IMG/VR virus record: IMGVR_UViG_3300037296_000217
Location: 1-21,075 of that record
From: a virus
Length of the DNA: 21,075 nucleotides
Direction: 5' to 3' (one strand)
A model generated the notes under the pieces. The model was not told the DNA's origin. It saw nothing but the letters and a program-made list of their open reading frames with translations, and made no database searches. The position numbers and the translations under genes are program-made. Shown in pieces: positions 6,807 to 12,790 of this stretch (positions within the stretch are counted from its first letter, which is position 1; each line of letters opens with the position of its first letter).

Positions 6807-7385
6807 TCACTTTTGATGTTTGAGTTGACGTGCGGCTGCGTTCTCTGCCGCCATCCGGTCGTGCAGAGCGTTGTATCGGTGGCGGCGCAGGCCAGTGACG
6901 CCAGAGTGACCGAAATTTGCCTTTGTCGCGGCACACAGGCGCTCATGGTTTGCCGCAACATACGCAAGCTCGACCTCAAAGGCTTCGACTTGTGAAAAGC
7001 CCCCCGCGCCTGAAACATGACGAACAGACGCAGGGGGGCGCGCAGTGCTTTGCGCAGTCACCTCGGGAGGAGGCGTTGAGGCAGAGTCCAAGGACTCAAC
7101 CAGCGGAGACACCGCCGCTGGACGGTATTCTGTGGGGGAGGTCATGCCGCACTGGCTTGTAGAATCGACGCAGCTAGTGTCAGGCTGTGAGGTATGAGAT
7201 TTATTCTGGTCCAAGCCATAAATGCGGCGTTCTTTTTGACCCTCGCACCCGTGGGACAAATTGCCCTTTTGGCTTACGTTTTCACACTCCAAGCGTTGAG
7301 CTGGGTAGACTACCTGTGCGGCGCCCTTATTCCCATGTACGCCATCGGAAAAATCGCATGGGTGTACTGGCTGTAGCGCGCTCAT
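6807..7385 (-). CDS. Hypothetical protein, N-terminus uncertain
   Basis: The frame is open for 192 residues from ATG 7385, which overlaps the Cro-like stop (ATGA) and has GGGGG about 8 bases upstream. An alternative start at 7145 gives 112 residues beginning MTSPTEYRPAAVSPL but has no ribosome site. The C-terminal 65 residues look like real protein (VEAFEVELAYVAANHERLCAA, then a helical Arg/Ala-rich end). The first 80 residues are rich in Cys, His, Ser and Gln and could be non-coding, because a codon-aligned membrane-type frame runs opposite (7194-7376). Function is unknown. The C-terminal part is well supported; the N-terminus is open. Confidence 0.5.
   Translation of the reverse strand: MSALQPVHPCDFSDGVHGNKGAAQVVYPAQRLECENVSQKGNLSHGCEGQKERRIYGLDQNKSHTSQPDTSCVDSTSQCGMTSPTEYRPAAVSPLVESLDSASTPPPEVTAQSTARPPASVRHVSGAGGFSQVEAFEVELAYVAANHERLCAATKANFGHSGVTGLRRHRYNALHDRMAAENAAARQLKHQK
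7194..7376 (+). CDS. Possible 60-residue membrane protein, antisense within the leftward operon
   Basis: The frame runs from ATG to TAG in the gap just beyond the Cro-like gene. The product is strongly hydrophobic with two likely membrane segments (residues about 3-31 and 40-58) and a short Asp-containing turn (WVDYL). Third-position GC (38 of 60) is higher than first-position GC (31 of 60) by my count, mildly in favour of coding. A caution is that its codons align exactly with those of the opposite frame, and the antisense of a hydrophilic protein is automatically hydrophobic. The ribosome site is poor (GTGAGGT ends right at the ATG). If real, it could be an exclusion-type membrane protein made in the lysogen, but this is speculative. 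Confidence 0.3.
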   Translation: MRFILVQAINAAFFLTLAPVGQIALLAYVFTLQALSWVDYLCGALIPMYAIGKIAWVYWL

Positions 7386-7690
7386 GACGAAGCCCCCGCA
7401 GATTTCCCCGCAGCCTGCCCTTGAACGGCGGGCGATGCGTTGCCACGTTTATTAGCAGGCAAGGAACCATCTTTAACGCCCCGATCAGCGGGCACAGATG
7501 GAGATTTTACCAATGCGGCAATTTCAACTTTACCGCCCGTCGCGCGATGGATGCGCAACGCGACCGCAAGGCTGGGCGTCTTTAGCTGCTGAACAATCTC
7601 GTTCATGTAGCTGGGCGAAACTTCAGCAACCAACGCAAGCTGGCGCTGCGTGATGCCTGATTTACCCAAGTATTCGGTCAATGTGTCCAT
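7382..7690 (-). CDS. Cro-like helix-turn-helix regulator
   Basis: This 102-residue protein starts at ATG 7690 and reads MDTLTEYLGKSGITQRQLAL. The HTH is at residues 12-35 (ITQRQLALVAEVSPSYMNEIV), followed by LAVALRIHRATGGKV, typical of Cro/YdaS-type phage regulators. The Ser/Gly/Lys-rich C-terminus lacks clear structure. An upstream ATG (7726) would place the operator 7699-7717 inside the gene, so 7690 is preferred. No ribosome site precedes it, and it coincides with the predicted start of transcription from the leftward promoter, so a leaderless message is likely. It is divergent from the repressor and is the first gene of the leftward early operon. Confidence 0.75.
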   Translation of the reverse strand: MDTLTEYLGKSGITQRQLALVAEVSPSYMNEIVQQLKTPSLAVALRIHRATGGKVEIAALVKSPSVPADRGVKDGSLPANKRGNASPAVQGQAAGKSAGASS

Positions 7691-7696
7691 GTCGCC

Positions 7697-7726
7697 ATTG
7701 TTCGCACATAGCGAACAAGAGGTCAA
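7697..7726 (-). promoter_or_regulatory. Leftward early promoter (PL-like)
   Basis: On the minus strand TTGACC (7726-7721) and AACAAT (7702-7697) are separated by 18 bases, and the operator 7699-7717 fills the spacer. The predicted transcription start, about 7 bases further, falls on the A of the Cro-like ATG at 7690. The rightward promoter has the same boxes, spacing and operator position. Confidence 0.65.
7699..7717. promoter_or_regulatory. Operator 1: perfect TGTTCGC-N5-GCGAACA
   Basis: This is a 19-bp dyad with perfect 7-bp arms and spacer ACATA. It overlaps the -35/-10 spacer of the leftward promoter, so a bound dimer would block the polymerase. It shares its consensus with the sites at 7733, 8266 and 8300. 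Confidence 0.75.
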
Positions 7727-7732
7727 CGATAA

Positions 7733-7751
7733 AGTTCGCTATTTGCGACGG
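7733..7751. promoter_or_regulatory. Operator 2: diverged copy (AGTTCGC-N5-GCGACGG)
   Basis: The left arm matches 6 of 7 positions and the right arm 4 of 7. Its start is 34 bp from that of operator 1. It lies just upstream of the repressor promoter region, where a bound repressor could contact polymerase. Confidence 0.55.
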
Positions 7752-7778
7752 GCGTATTCTGGCGTCAACTTATATAGT
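7750..7778 (+). promoter_or_regulatory. Candidate repressor-maintenance promoter (PRM-like)
   Basis: TATAGT at 7773-7778 matches the -10 consensus at 5 of 6 positions and would start transcription at about 7785, the A of the repressor ATG. No good -35 box exists around 7750-7755, where operator 2 ends. A weak -35 next to an operator is the arrangement of a repressor-activated promoter. This is inferred only. Confidence 0.4.
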
Positions 7779-7784
7779 GATGGG

Positions 7785-8093
7785 ATGAAACTTCGCATAA
7801 CAGAATGGCGCAAAAAGCGCGAATTGACTGTAGACGCTCTTGCTAGCAAGGCGGGGCTGAGCAAGTCCTATCTGAGCGAATTAGCTAACGGCAAAAAGAC
7901 AGTCAACGCGCGCCATTTAGAAATGTTGGCGAAGGCGCTTGGATGTTCCCCGCTAGACCTACTGGATGACTCTAGCGTTCAGCCTGACATTATAGAGCAT
8001 ATCCGTAAGATGCAGACGCTAACGCCAGACGATAGACAGGCGGTTATTCGTCACGCGGAGAGCCTTGCGCGGACAGATGAACAAAGCGGCTGA
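7785..8093 (+). CDS. Short CI-like repressor (XRE-family HTH)
   Basis: This 102-residue protein reads MKLRITEWRKKRELTVDALA. The XRE-type HTH spans residues 5-60 (LTVDALASKAGLSKSYLSEL, then NARHLEMLAKALGCSPLDLL). The last 35 residues form a short helical tail (EHIRKMQTLTPDDRQAVIRH), with no LexA-like peptidase domain. It therefore cannot self-cleave like lambda CI; induction must depend on another factor. Start 7785 is chosen because the longer frame from 7650 would run through the operators and the Cro-like gene. It is probably the lysogenic repressor that binds the four TGTTCGC-N5-GCGAACA sites. Little ribosome-site sequence is visible (GATGGG directly before ATG). Confidence 0.8.
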   Translation: MKLRITEWRKKRELTVDALASKAGLSKSYLSELANGKKTVNARHLEMLAKALGCSPLDLLDDSSVQPDIIEHIRKMQTLTPDDRQAVIRHAESLARTDEQSG

Positions 8094-8181
8094 ATCCAAG
8101 CCACTGTGAGAGAGCGCCCGGCGATAGGCTTGCAAGGGCCGCAATCAAACGTGCTTCGTCTTTTGTGTCTCGCTCATTCAT
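8044..8181 (-). CDS. Possible 45-residue protein opposite the repressor 3' end
   Basis: The frame from ATG 8181 has GAAGGG nine bases upstream and encodes MNERDTKDEARLIAALASLS, followed by an amphipathic helix and a polar tail. It overlaps the repressor's last 50 bases in antisense. If expressed it could give antisense control of the repressor message as well as a peptide. Length and composition alone do not prove it; a longer version starts at 8265. No family is recognised. Confidence 0.25.
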   Translation of the reverse strand: MNERDTKDEARLIAALASLSPGALSQWLGFSRFVHLSAQGSPRDE

Positions 8182-8265
8182 CGCTTTAGCACCCTTCCCG
8201 TTCATGGTCCGTTCTTGATAGCACTTCTTTAATGTCACGTTAAGATAAAACCCCTGCGTTCGCAA

Positions 8266-8284
8266 TGTTCGCTATTAGCAAACT
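8266..8284. promoter_or_regulatory. Operator 3: TGTTCGC-N5-GCAAACT
   Basis: The left arm is perfect and the right arm matches 5 of 7 positions; the spacer is TATTA. An extra half-site GTTCGC lies just to the left (8258-8263). It is placed 34 bp before operator 4, the same pitch as operators 1 and 2. Confidence 0.65.
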
Positions 8285-8290
8285 TTTCTA

Positions 8291-8320
8291 TTGACGGCGT
8301 GTTCGCCATATGCGAACAAT
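8291..8320 (+). promoter_or_regulatory. Rightward early promoter (PR-like)
   Basis: TTGACG (8291-8296) and AACAAT (8315-8320) are 18 bases apart, with operator 4 between them. Transcription would start near 8327, leaving about 30 bases of leader with AGGAG before the first gene at 8358. Apart from operators and promoter, 8182-8357 shows no other gene. Confidence 0.65.
8300..8318. promoter_or_regulatory. Operator 4: perfect TGTTCGC-N5-GCGAACA
   Basis: This is a 19-bp dyad with perfect arms and spacer CATAT. It lies between the -35 and -10 boxes of the rightward promoter, mirroring operator 1 in the leftward promoter. Confidence 0.75.
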
Positions 8321-8357
8321 ACCCTCATAGCCACACCGGCACATGAGGAGCAATCAC

Positions 8358-8528
8358 ATGAACCCCACGATTATCAAAATGGCCCTACGCGCCCTTGAGC
8401 GGCACGAGCGGGCGGAGCACAACACGGTCACGCTTTGCGGTGACAAGTATCACTGGCTCGACGGCGACGACGAGACGCCCCCGTCTGCGGCGAACGCTTA
8501 CCCCAGCGCCCACGCGCCAGCACAATGA
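8358..8528 (+). CDS. First gene of rightward operon, 56-residue hypothetical
   Basis: ATG 8358 has AGGAG seven bases upstream; the earlier ATG at 8343 would include that ribosome site and is rejected. The protein begins MNPTIIKMALRALERHERAE and has a helical N-terminus, a small strand segment (NTVTLCGDKYHWLDGDDE) and a Pro/Ala-rich end. It is the first gene behind the repressed rightward promoter, so it should be expressed immediately on induction. No family is recognised. Its TGA overlaps the next ATG (ATGA). Confidence 0.55.
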   Translation: MNPTIIKMALRALERHERAEHNTVTLCGDKYHWLDGDDETPPSAANAYPSAHAPAQ

Positions 8529-8764
8529 CCATCCACCGCCCCATCGCCCCCGCCCCTACAGCGCGCGGCAGATTTGCCCACATCGACAACAGCGAAGCAA
8601 CCAACGGTCGCATCTACACCTCGACTGAAATCGAAGGAATGACCGAGGCGGATATGATCGAGCGCCGCGACCAGCTTTCGGCGGGTGGCTTTCAAACGCG
8701 CGCCGCTGAATTGCAGAGAGGCTGGGCATTCCAGCACCGGTTCAACCGCGCCGACCACGCGTAA
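8525..8764 (+). CDS. 79-residue hypothetical protein
   Basis: It is coupled to the gene before it by a 4-base overlap. It reads MTIHRPIAPAPTARGRFAHI, then a stretch with EIEGMTEADMIERRDQLSAG as a likely helix, and ends FQHRFNRADHA. It is soluble, charged and has no Cys pairs. No family is recognised. Expression should follow the first gene of the operon. Confidence 0.55.
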   Translation: MTIHRPIAPAPTARGRFAHIDNSEATNGRIYTSTEIEGMTEADMIERRDQLSAGGFQTRAAELQRGWAFQHRFNRADHA

Positions 8765-8790
8765 ATCCAAGATCAACAGGAGACAGCACA

Positions 8791-9189
8791 ATGAACATCG
8801 AGCAATTAAAGCAGAAAATGGCGGATCTGGTCACAGAGATGCAGGGTAAGGGCGTAAAAACGCCAAGAGCTCAGGTGGCGATCACAGACAGCGGCGAGGA
8901 TTATGTTCATATAGGATGCCATTATAACCAGAAAATCTTTGGCGGAAGTGATTACGCCATCATCCATGGCGACACGTTGCCAGAAGCGATTTCAGCAGCT
9001 TTTGCGTTTGTCGCATCCATGCCCTCGCCAGAAGATGCGGTGAAGCACGAGTACCTGACGCGCGTTGCATCGGCCATCGACTACGCCACAGAAAACGCGC
9101 TGCCGGAAGAATACGTTGCCCCTCTACGCGGCGTATCAACCGCCATGACGGAAAACCTGCTGACGCACCGCAAGGCGGGTGCAGCATGA
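8791..9189 (+). CDS. 132-residue hypothetical protein
   Basis: ATG 8791 has CAGGAG upstream. The protein begins with a helix (MNIEQLKQKMADLVTEMQGK), then strands (AQVAITDSG, DYVHIGCHY, YAIIHGDTL), then two helices (LPEAISAAFAFVASMPS and EYLTRVASAIDYATENALP). This small alpha/beta layout is common in phage early genes; I recognise no family. Its stop overlaps the membrane-protein gene that follows (ATGA). Confidence 0.65.
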   Translation: MNIEQLKQKMADLVTEMQGKGVKTPRAQVAITDSGEDYVHIGCHYNQKIFGGSDYAIIHGDTLPEAISAAFAFVASMPSPEDAVKHEYLTRVASAIDYATENALPEEYVAPLRGVSTAMTENLLTHRKAGAA

Positions 9190-9413
9190 ACCGCCCCGAC
9201 GAGAACCTGCAGGACTTTGACCTCTACGCAGACGCCCGCCCTTTTGGCCGCGACCCGCACGGCTCTGGCCTTATTCGCGGCGTGATTATCGGCCTGATCG
9301 TCTGGGCCTGCATCTTGGCCGCAGTCATTGCCGGTTCGCATCTGGTCACCAGCGCCATGGAGCGCGCCACCCACGACACCGCCGGGATGATCTGCCCGAC
9401 GCCAGCCTGCTGA
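9186..9413 (+). CDS. 75-residue single-span membrane protein
   Basis: An N-terminal polar region of about 29 residues is followed by one strong membrane segment (residues 30-50, VIIGLIVWACILAAVIAGSH). The C-terminal part carries two Cys (MICPTPAC). It has no cleavable signal peptide, so it is probably an N-in inner-membrane protein. It is coupled to the gene before it and followed by GAGGA for the next gene. Function is unknown; small phage membrane proteins of this type can affect exclusion, but nothing here shows it. Confidence 0.6.
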   Translation: MNRPDENLQDFDLYADARPFGRDPHGSGLIRGVIIGLIVWACILAAVIAGSHLVTSAMERATHDTAGMICPTPAC

Positions 9414-9425
9414 GAGGATACAGCG

Positions 9426-9800
9426 ATGAGACTCCCGACAGCAGACCCCTACGCATGGTGGCGCGCGGCATTGACCGACCGCAGTACGCCCCGATTTGAT
9501 GGAGAGCCGCAGGCGGGCTTTTACAAGCGCCGCATGGTGCGCAACGGCCCTTTCCTGCCCGTAGAGGTCAAGTTGATTTCAGAGGTGGACGAGGCGGGCG
9601 AATTGAGCGCGCCAGAGACATACACCGCAGAACAGTTGGGCCGGTCGCAAGATGCCGCCCGCATCTGGACGCATCTGCGCCCGATCACGGAAGCCGAGTT
9701 TGACGCCTTGGTAGAAGAGCACCGCACCAACGATCTGATGGCGGCGACACACGCCGCCGTGAACCTTACGCAATCCCCCACACTTCCGAAAGGATACTGA
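9426..9800 (+). CDS. 124-residue hypothetical protein
   Basis: ATG 9426 follows GAGGA. The protein starts MRLPTADPYAWWRAALTDRS and has a strand-rich middle (RRMVRNGPFLPVEVKLISEV). The second half is helical and matches a common phage pattern in which an ARIWTHLRPITEAEFDALVE segment is followed by a polar tail. I recognise the pattern from other alphaproteobacterial phages but not a named family. It lies one step upstream of the coiled-coil gene and RecT, so it may belong to the recombination cluster. Confidence 0.65.
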   Translation: MRLPTADPYAWWRAALTDRSTPRFDGEPQAGFYKRRMVRNGPFLPVEVKLISEVDEAGELSAPETYTAEQLGRSQDAARIWTHLRPITEAEFDALVEEHRTNDLMAATHAAVNLTQSPTLPKGY

Positions 9801-9801
9801 C

Positions 9802-10560
9802 ATGCTTGATCAATCCCCCGCCGCCGCAGGCCATAACAACCCGCCTCCATTTGACCCCGCCGAGGTTGAGCGCCTGAACGCAGAGGGCGCGGCATTTCTC
9901 GACGCCGCCGCCGTGTGGCTGGAGAACGGCGACCTGAAATCCGAGGACGACGCGCAGCGCCTCAACGACTTCATCGAAGGTGTCAAAGGCCGCGAGAAGA
10001 TCGCAGAGGAAGCGCGCAAGGCGGCAAAGAAGCCCCACGACGATGCAGGCAAAGCTGTGCAGACCGCTTTCAAGCCCGTGGCCGATAAGATGGCCCTCGC
10101 CAAGACCAAAGTGCAACCCCTTCTGACCGCGTGGCTGCAAAAGAAAGAGGACGACCGTCTGGCCGAGGTCGAGCGCCAGCGCAAAGCCGCGCAGTTTGCG
10201 CAGGAAGAAGCCGACCGCGCCGCCGCCGCCGCCGCCGCCCGCAACGATATATCCGGAGAAGTGGATGCACAGGCCGCGCGTGAAGCTGCCGAAAAGCAGG
10301 CCAAGGAAGTTGAGCGCGCCGCAAAGCAGCGCAGCAACGTCACCAGCGCTACAGGCGGAGGCCGAACGGCCAGCTTGCGCACTGTGATCGACGCCGAGGT
10401 AACAAACGCCCGCGTCCTATTCATGCGCTACGCCGACCGCCCCGAAGTTCTGGACGTTCTGCGCAGTCTCGCCACCCGTGAGGCGCGCTCAAAAGACTTC
10501 AACGCAAAGACCGACACCATCGCCGGTGCCAAGATTACTATTTCACAGAAAGCAGTATAA
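9802..10560 (+). CDS. Coiled-coil phage protein directly upstream of RecT
   Basis: This 252-residue protein starts with GHNNPPPFDPAEVERLN near the N-terminus. It has long helical stretches at residues 70-180, including a heptad-rich, Ala/Glu/Arg-rich coiled coil (about 113-175, with an alanine run at 137-144). The C-terminal domain of about 70 residues (DAEVTNARVLFMRYADRPEV) looks globular. Proteins of this type occur next to RecT in phages; the function is unknown to me. It overlaps RecT by TAATG and is preceded by AAAGGA, so the two are translated together. It does not look like the exonuclease partner RecT normally has. Confidence 0.7.
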   Translation: MLDQSPAAAGHNNPPPFDPAEVERLNAEGAAFLDAAAVWLENGDLKSEDDAQRLNDFIEGVKGREKIAEEARKAAKKPHDDAGKAVQTAFKPVADKMALAKTKVQPLLTAWLQKKEDDRLAEVERQRKAAQFAQEEADRAAAAAAARNDISGEVDAQAAREAAEKQAKEVERAAKQRSNVTSATGGGRTASLRTVIDAEVTNARVLFMRYADRPEVLDVLRSLATREARSKDFNAKTDTIAGAKITISQKAV

Positions 10561-11669
10561 TGAGCCAGGTTGCAAAACTCCCGCTTCGTCAGGTCGATAA
10601 CGTCCAGAAGCTCTTGATGAACGATCAGGCGCGCGGCCAGCTTGCGGCGGTCGCGGCCAAGCACATGAGCCCCGAACGACTGATGCGCGTCACGGCCAAC
10701 GCAATTCGCACCACGCCGAAGCTGCAGGAGTGTGAGCCGCTATCCTTTCTGGGCGCTTTGATGCAATGCGCGGCCCTTGGGCTTGAGCCAAACACTGTGC
10801 TGGGCCACGCCTATTTGATACCTTTCGACAAAAGCACCAAGATCAACGGTAGCTGGGTCAAGGTTCCGCAGGTACAGCTCATTATCGGCTATAAAGGTCT
10901 TATCGACCTTGCGCGCCGTTCCGGCCACATCACCAGCATTTCCGCCAATATCCACTATTCCGATGATGAATTGTGGGAGTACGAGGAAGGCACCGAGGCC
11001 AAGCTGCGCCACGTTCCCGGCCCGCAGGACGGCAAGCCCCTTCACGCCTACGCTATCGCCAAATTCGTAGAAGGCGGTCACGCCTATGTCGTTCTGCCGT
11101 GGGCGCAAGTCCTGAAAATTCGGGACGGGTCGCAGGGCTGGCAGTCGGCGGTGAAGTTCGGCAAAAAAGAGGGTAGCCCGTGGTTCAGCCACGAAACCGC
11201 GATGGCGAAGAAAACCGCCATTCGCGCGCTGGCAAAGTTCCTGCCCCTTTCCGTCGAGTTCCGAGAAGCGGTTGCTGTCGATCAGGACGGCGGCGCGAAG
11301 GTGGACTATGCGCGGTTTGCCCTAAACCCCGAAGAAGGCGCGACCATTGAGGGGGAGTATGTCGAGGGCGGCGAGGCTGACACGCCCGACGACGATATCC
11401 TGAAAGATGATCAAGGTCAGGACGCACCCAAAGACACCGCGCCGGAAGATAAGAATGACGCGAAACCGGCGCCTGCAAAAGCGGACCACCCCGAAGTTGA
11501 CCCAAAGCACATCAAAGCCGCGCAGGACATTGAGGCGGATCTGAACGATAGCGCCCCGATTGAAGCCACTTTGAATTTCCACGCCGAAGCGCTGGACGCA
11601 ATGAAGGCAGACGCGCCGGAGTTCCACGCGGAGCTTATGGCAACAGTCGCGGCGTTTGGTGAAGAGTGA
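10560..11669 (+). CDS. recT: RecT-family single-strand annealing protein
   Basis: This 369-residue protein has the RecT signature: LGLEPNTVLGHAYLIPF (residues 73-89), VQLIIGYKGLIDLARRSG (105-122) and AMAKKTAIRALAKFLPLS (214-231). RecT coats single-stranded DNA and anneals complementary strands, supporting phage replication and recombination. The core ends near residue 250. The remainder is an acidic, Asp/Glu/Pro/Ala-rich linker (255-320) and a small helical end, so the protein is about 100 residues longer than a typical RecT; the tail may bind partners such as SSB. No YqaJ/RecE-type exonuclease is visible in this operon. It overlaps its neighbours on both sides. Confidence 0.92.
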   Translation: MSQVAKLPLRQVDNVQKLLMNDQARGQLAAVAAKHMSPERLMRVTANAIRTTPKLQECEPLSFLGALMQCAALGLEPNTVLGHAYLIPFDKSTKINGSWVKVPQVQLIIGYKGLIDLARRSGHITSISANIHYSDDELWEYEEGTEAKLRHVPGPQDGKPLHAYAIAKFVEGGHAYVVLPWAQVLKIRDGSQGWQSAVKFGKKEGSPWFSHETAMAKKTAIRALAKFLPLSVEFREAVAVDQDGGAKVDYARFALNPEEGATIEGEYVEGGEADTPDDDILKDDQGQDAPKDTAPEDKNDAKPAPAKADHPEVDPKHIKAAQDIEADLNDSAPIEATLNFHAEALDAMKADAPEFHAELMATVAAFGEE

Positions 11670-12211
11670 TGCGCGAGGCTGACCTGATACGCACAGTCTG
11701 GACGGGACACGCATTTGAGCCGGATGGCAACTTCGCCATGGCCGCGTGTCACGACAGGCTGGGCGAGGGTCAGGTGGTTCTGCTCGATCTGGACCCAGAC
11801 AGGTCAAAGAAGAGCCATAACCATCAGTTTGCCTTTGTGCGGACCGCTTGGGACAATTTGCCAGAGGCGCTGACAAACGCGCCGTGGGCAAAGACCGTCG
11901 AGACGTTCCGCAAGCACGCTCTGATAGCAACCGGCCACTGTGACACAGACATGATCGCCGTGGGTGACGAGCGGCGGGCCGAAAGGGTTGCGGCCTTCAC
12001 CGAGCGCATGGCGGTCAAGATGCACGGTTATGCCGTCACAACAATAGAGGGGCCGTGCGTCTACTGCCACACGCCTCACAGTCAAAGGCTCAAAGACATG
12101 GGCGGGGCGAAATTCAAACAGTCCAAGCAAGACATTCTTGAATGGATGGCCGCGCAGATCGGGGTTGAGACTGATGTGCTGGCGAAAATGGGAAAGAAAG
12201 GCACAGCATGA
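11669..12211 (+). CDS. Conserved alphaproteobacterial phage protein, unknown function
   Basis: ATG 11669 overlaps the RecT stop (TGATG); a GTG one codon upstream is an equal possibility. The 180-residue protein has an N-terminal part with EGQVVLLDLDPDRSKKSHNH, then FAFVRTAWDNLPE, and a later region with KTVETFRKHALIATGHCDTD. It ends FKQSKQDILEWMAAQIGV. I recognise this pattern as a protein common beside RecT or HNH genes in alphaproteobacterial phages, without a confirmed function. One CVYC pair is present (about residues 130-133). It is coupled to the next gene by ATGA. Confidence 0.7.
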   Translation: MREADLIRTVWTGHAFEPDGNFAMAACHDRLGEGQVVLLDLDPDRSKKSHNHQFAFVRTAWDNLPEALTNAPWAKTVETFRKHALIATGHCDTDMIAVGDERRAERVAAFTERMAVKMHGYAVTTIEGPCVYCHTPHSQRLKDMGGAKFKQSKQDILEWMAAQIGVETDVLAKMGKKGTA

Positions 12212-12414
12212 TGTTTACGCTTGGATTTATCACAGGGTTTTGTTTGACCATTGGTGCGCAGGTTTTCATCCTGATGCGAAAGCCGCGCCACAAGCCAATC
12301 GTGACGCCCGACAAGTTGGCCGATGCGAGGCGATATCTCGCCCTCATTGCCACCGGAAACACCCTTTCATTCTGTCAAAAACTGGCGGTCAAGGCGCTGG
12401 AGAAAACAGCATGA
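12208..12414 (+). CDS. 68-residue membrane-anchored protein
   Basis: Residues 3-22 form a strong membrane segment (FTLGFITGFCLTIGAQVFIL), followed by a basic stretch (RKPRHKP), which predicts a cytoplasmic C-terminus. The rest is a short helical domain (LADARRYLALIATGN, FCQKLAVKALEKTA). Translation is coupled by ATGA at both ends, and AAAGG lies upstream. Function is unknown. It sits between the conserved phage protein and the HNH nuclease. Confidence 0.6.
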   Translation: MMFTLGFITGFCLTIGAQVFILMRKPRHKPIVTPDKLADARRYLALIATGNTLSFCQKLAVKALEKTA

Positions 12415-12761
12415 CCAGAAAAGTACCAGAATGGGTTGGCAAGACCGACGACACGCCCGCCCCTACCCGCGTGCGGTTGCGCGTCTTCGATGCCCACGGC
12501 GGCAAGTGCGCCGAATGCGGCATGAAGCTGGGACCGGCTACCCCATGGGATCTGGATCACACGGTTGCGCTGGTGAACGGCGGCGAAAATGCCGAGGGCA
12601 ACCTACGCCCACTGTGCAATCCCTGCCATCGCGGCAAGACCGCCGCAGACGTAGCGCAGAAAGCCAAGGACCGCCGGGTGCGCGCCAAGCACATCGGAGC
12701 CACCCCGAAGAAACGCAAGATGCCATACCGCCGCTTCAACGGAGATCCGGTGTGGAACTAA
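12411..12761 (+). CDS. HNH endonuclease
   Basis: This 116-residue protein has the HNH motif with zinc knuckles: Cys33-x2-Cys36 (GKCAECG), the DLDHTVAL segment with His50, Asn60/Asn64 (GGENAEGNL) and Cys69-x2-CysHis (PLCNPCH). HNH proteins cut double-stranded DNA using one metal ion. Here it could act in packaging or homing, or degrade host DNA; its placement in the recombination cluster suggests DNA processing during replication. A longer in-frame start upstream (12138) would run through two coupled genes and is rejected in favour of the ATGA-coupled start at 12411. The C-terminus is a basic tail. Confidence 0.85.
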   Translation: MTRKVPEWVGKTDDTPAPTRVRLRVFDAHGGKCAECGMKLGPATPWDLDHTVALVNGGENAEGNLRPLCNPCHRGKTAADVAQKAKDRRVRAKHIGATPKKRKMPYRRFNGDPVWN

Positions 12762-12790
12762 CCGACAGACGCCAGCAAAGGAATGCACGA

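Noticed and set aside
9810-10424. 204-codon leftward frame opposite the coiled-coil gene
   Set aside because: It is Ser/Arg/Ala-rich, as expected for the antisense of an Ala/Glu/Arg-rich helix. The plus strand has ribosome sites and stop/start coupling to RecT.
12138-12761. 207-codon form of the HNH gene
   Set aside because: The additional N-terminus lies in two well-coupled genes in another frame. The ATG at 12411 overlaps the previous stop.
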